In this document: piece by piece, positions 62,232-64,000 of the stretch
Layout of the letters: the number at the start of each line of letters is the position of its first letter
How positions within the stretch are numbered: the stretch's first letter is position 1
Assembly: GCF_013978595.1 (NCBI RefSeq)
Contig: NZ_JACDTZ010000001.1
Span: 930,001 to 994,000 of the forward strand
Direction of reading: 5' to 3'
DNA length: 64,000 bases
Source of the DNA: Corynebacterium haematomassiliense
GTDB taxonomy: Bacteria > Actinomycetota > Actinomycetes > Mycobacteriales > Mycobacteriaceae
Position numbers and translations under genes: made by a program
The notes under the pieces: generated by a model
What the model saw: the letters and a program-made list of their open reading frames with translations, nothing else
Database searches by the model: none
What the model was told of the DNA's origin: nothing

Positions 62232-63806
62232 ATGGCTGCACAAGCACCCGAGCAGTTCCTCGAGGTGGAAATCAAACTCGCGGTGGACGAGGGCACCGGC
62301 ATGCCGGACCTGACGCAACTGCCCGGCGTGGAGGAGATTGCGAGCATGCGCGAGCACAACCTCTCCGCCGTGTACTACGACACGAAGGATCTGCGCCTGA
62401 CGCGATCCAAGATCACGCTACGCCGCCGCACCGGCGGGGCGGATGACGGCTGGCACCTGAAGTTGCCGAAGGAGGGCGGCCGCAACGAGGTGCGGATGCC
62501 TCTCGACGACCCTTCGGCCGTGCCCGAGGAACTTTTGGCCCAGGTGCGCTCGATTGTGCGCACCGAGGAGCTGGCGCCGGTGGCGCAGGTGGACAACCGC
62601 CGGGTTGAGATTTTGCTTTCCGGCGCCGAAGGCGCTGTCGCGGAGTTCTGCGACGACCACGTCACCGCCTGGTCGCTGCTTCCCGGCGGCGAGCGCACCA
62701 ATTGGCGCGAGTGGGAGCTCGAGCTGGCCGAGGCGCTCGCCGGCACCGAGGCGGGCGAGACGCTGATTAACCAGGGCACGAGCTTTTTGATCTCGGCGGG
62801 CGCGCGCAAGTCGTCCTCGCCGTCGAAGCTGGCCACCGCGTTGGGCGATTCGGTGAAGACCGCTCCCCTGCCGCCGCACATGCAGGCAGAGCTTGAGGCG
62901 GACTCCCCAGCCGCCGCCGTGGTGGATTCCCTGCGCAAGCAGCGCGACGCCATCGTTTCGTGGGAGCCGCGCGTGCGCGCCGACGAGTACGACTCGGTGC
63001 ACCAGCTGCGCGTGGCAACCCGCGAGATGCGCTCCCTGCTGGAGACGTTCGAGGGTGTTTTGGAGGGCGAGCAGCTCGGCGCGCTTGAAGACGAGCTCAA
63101 GCACGCCGCCGGCGTTTTGGGCGTGGCCCGCGACGCCGAGGTGGTGGAAGAGCGCTTCTTAGAGCTGTTGGATTCGGACGAGTCCGGGCTGGTGGACGAC
63201 GCCGCCCGCGCGCACATCGCCGGCGATATGCGCCGCGACTACAACGAGGCCCACGCCGAGATCGTGGCCATGCTCGACTCGCAGCGCTTCATGGATCTGC
63301 TGGACGCGATCGATGGGTTGTTGGCCGAGCCGCCCGTCGCAAAGCAAGAGGTGTCTGAGGACACCCCGGCGGAGTCGAAGGAGGTCCTCTACGACCACCT
63401 GAAACGCGGCTACAAGAAGCTGAAGAAGCGCCACGACAAGGTCGACGAGCACTACCACGACACCGACCTGCCGCTGCACGAGCGCGAAGACTACGTCCAC
63501 GACGTGCGCAAGGCCGCGAAGAAGCTGCGGTACTCCGCCAACGCCGCGGCCGACGCCGGGTTGAAGGCGGGGCGGCTGGCGAAGGCGTGCAAGGCGCTTC
63601 AATCCAAGCTGGGCGATTTCCAGGACGCCGTGACCTCGCGCGACCGCATCCAGCGGCTTGCCGAGGAGGCCCGCGAGCGCGGCGAGGACACCTTCGCCTA
63701 CGGCATGCTCTACCAGCGCGAACTCGACCGCGGGGAGCAGGCTTTAAGCGGTTACGACGAGGCCGTGCGCGAGGTGCGCAAGGCGTTTAAGAAGATCAAG
63801 CCGTAG
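62232..63806 (+). CDS. CYTH and CHAD domain-containing protein
   Basis: A 524-residue protein with an N-terminal CYTH triphosphate tunnel domain (about 8-200; signature EVEIKL with the ExExK residues) and a C-terminal helical CHAD domain (about 225-520; HQLRVATREMRS and HDVRKAAKKLRYS, basic His/Arg residues for polyphosphate binding). The combination suggests a polyphosphate-related or triphosphatase role, but activity is not known. ATG 62232 follows AGGAGG by nine bases. Confidence 0.92.
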   Translation: MAAQAPEQFLEVEIKLAVDEGTGMPDLTQLPGVEEIASMREHNLSAVYYDTKDLRLTRSKITLRRRTGGADDGWHLKLPKEGGRNEVRMPLDDPSAVPEELLAQVRSIVRTEELAPVAQVDNRRVEILLSGAEGAVAEFCDDHVTAWSLLPGGERTNWREWELELAEALAGTEAGETLINQGTSFLISAGARKSSSPSKLATALGDSVKTAPLPPHMQAELEADSPAAAVVDSLRKQRDAIVSWEPRVRADEYDSVHQLRVATREMRSLLETFEGVLEGEQLGALEDELKHAAGVLGVARDAEVVEERFLELLDSDESGLVDDAARAHIAGDMRRDYNEAHAEIVAMLDSQRFMDLLDAIDGLLAEPPVAKQEVSEDTPAESKEVLYDHLKRGYKKLKKRHDKVDEHYHDTDLPLHEREDYVHDVRKAAKKLRYSANAAADAGLKAGRLAKACKALQSKLGDFQDAVTSRDRIQRLAEEARERGEDTFAYGMLYQRELDRGEQALSGYDEAVREVRKAFKKIKP

Positions 63807-63818
63807 TTCCTCGGCGGG

Positions 63819-64000
63819 CTACTTCTCCCAGGACGGGGCCTCGCCCCAGTTGTCGTCCGCCTCGTCCTGGTTGTCGGCGCTCTTGTTGCGCTGCGCGGCA
63901 ATCTGCAGCGCGGACTCGGCCTCCTCGCGGGTGGCGTAGGGGCCCATGCGGTTGTCCCAGGCGGCTTCCTTGCCCTGGGTGACCTCGCCGGTGGACGGGT
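63819..64000 (-). CDS. SPOR-like small protein, C-terminal part, cut by window edge
   Basis: The visible 60 codons read STGEVTQGKEAAWDNRMGPY followed by ATREEAESALQIAAQRN and an acidic Trp-containing tail ending SWEK. The WDNRMGPYATREEAE pattern is that of the short SPOR-like proteins common in corynebacteria, which in full length start with a few residues such as WYYN. The 5' end lies beyond position 64000. Convergent with the CYTH-CHAD gene, 12 bases between stops. Confidence 0.75.
   Translation of the reverse strand, partial: PSTGEVTQGKEAAWDNRMGPYATREEAESALQIAAQRNKSADNQDEADDNWGEAPSWEK

Overview
The window is a 64 kb chromosomal segment of a high-GC actinobacterium of the genus Corynebacterium. 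The evidence is gene content and order: the mraZ-rsmH-ftsL-ftsI cell-division genes, idsA-mptB-pknL, aroG, pimB, two NlpC/P60 hydrolases, ctaE-qcrCAB and ctaCF, ltsA, ilvE/pepA, the E2 acyltransferase, lipB-lipA, glnA and glnA2-glnE follow the order I know from Corynebacterium glutamicum and, more loosely, Mycobacterium. The species cannot be named from sequence alone. No rRNA, tRNA, CRISPR array or prophage was seen.

Layout. 1-4.7 kb: start of the division/cell-wall cluster (minus), with MraZ-type operator repeats, then a DUF3040 membrane protein and a HEPN protein. 4.8-9.7 kb: acetyltransferase, prenyl diphosphate synthase, mannosyltransferase MptB, a PknL-substrate-like DNA-binding protein and a PknL-type kinase that stops where extracellular PASTA domains would begin. 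9.7-10.45 kb: a non-coding mosaic of palindromic repeat modules. 10.4-17.9 kb (minus): DAHP synthase, exoribonuclease, acyltransferase, ROK glucokinase, PimB, a RipC-like NlpC/P60 protein and a second NlpC/P60 protein behind a c-di-AMP (ydaO) riboswitch. 17.9-24.3 kb (minus): cytochrome bc1-aa3 genes qcrB, qcrA, qcrC, ctaE, ctaF, ctaC. 24.6-32.5 kb: LtsA, S41 peptidase, ErpA-type protein, DUF3043, CobT, IlvE, leucyl aminopeptidase. 32.5-34.7 kb: a 2 kb IS3-like element inserted into a second copy of the palindromic repeat family; an empty-site copy in the first locus defines a 4-bp target duplication. 35.2-45.3 kb: lipoate-centred block (three-lipoyl-domain E2, dihydroxyacetone kinase, GcvP-GcvT-GcvH, LipB, LipA). 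45.4-51.2 kb: DUF4191, ThrE-like exporter, RDD protein, GlnA, VIT metal transporter with a DtxR-like box, TDT transporter. 51.3-57.5 kb: HNH protein, GH25-like protein, NUDIX hydrolase, unknown membrane-anchored protein, secreted-type serine protease, threonine synthase, RelBE-type toxin-antitoxin. 57.5-64 kb: glnA2-glnE-small protein operon, CYTH-CHAD protein, partial SPOR-like protein.

Themes. Many genes have a TANNNT hexamer 7-8 bases before an ATG/GTG and no Shine-Dalgarno sequence, so leaderless transcripts are probably common; in two divergent pairs the two -10 hexamers overlap. The most unusual signal is a short motif, consensus GTCGATAAGCAA, that recurs about 30 times on both strands, mostly inside genes, often spelled with codons that the genes otherwise avoid, and sometimes as inverted pairs forming hairpins. 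The distribution resembles that of DNA-uptake or architecture-imparting sequences; I know of no described function for it in this genus.
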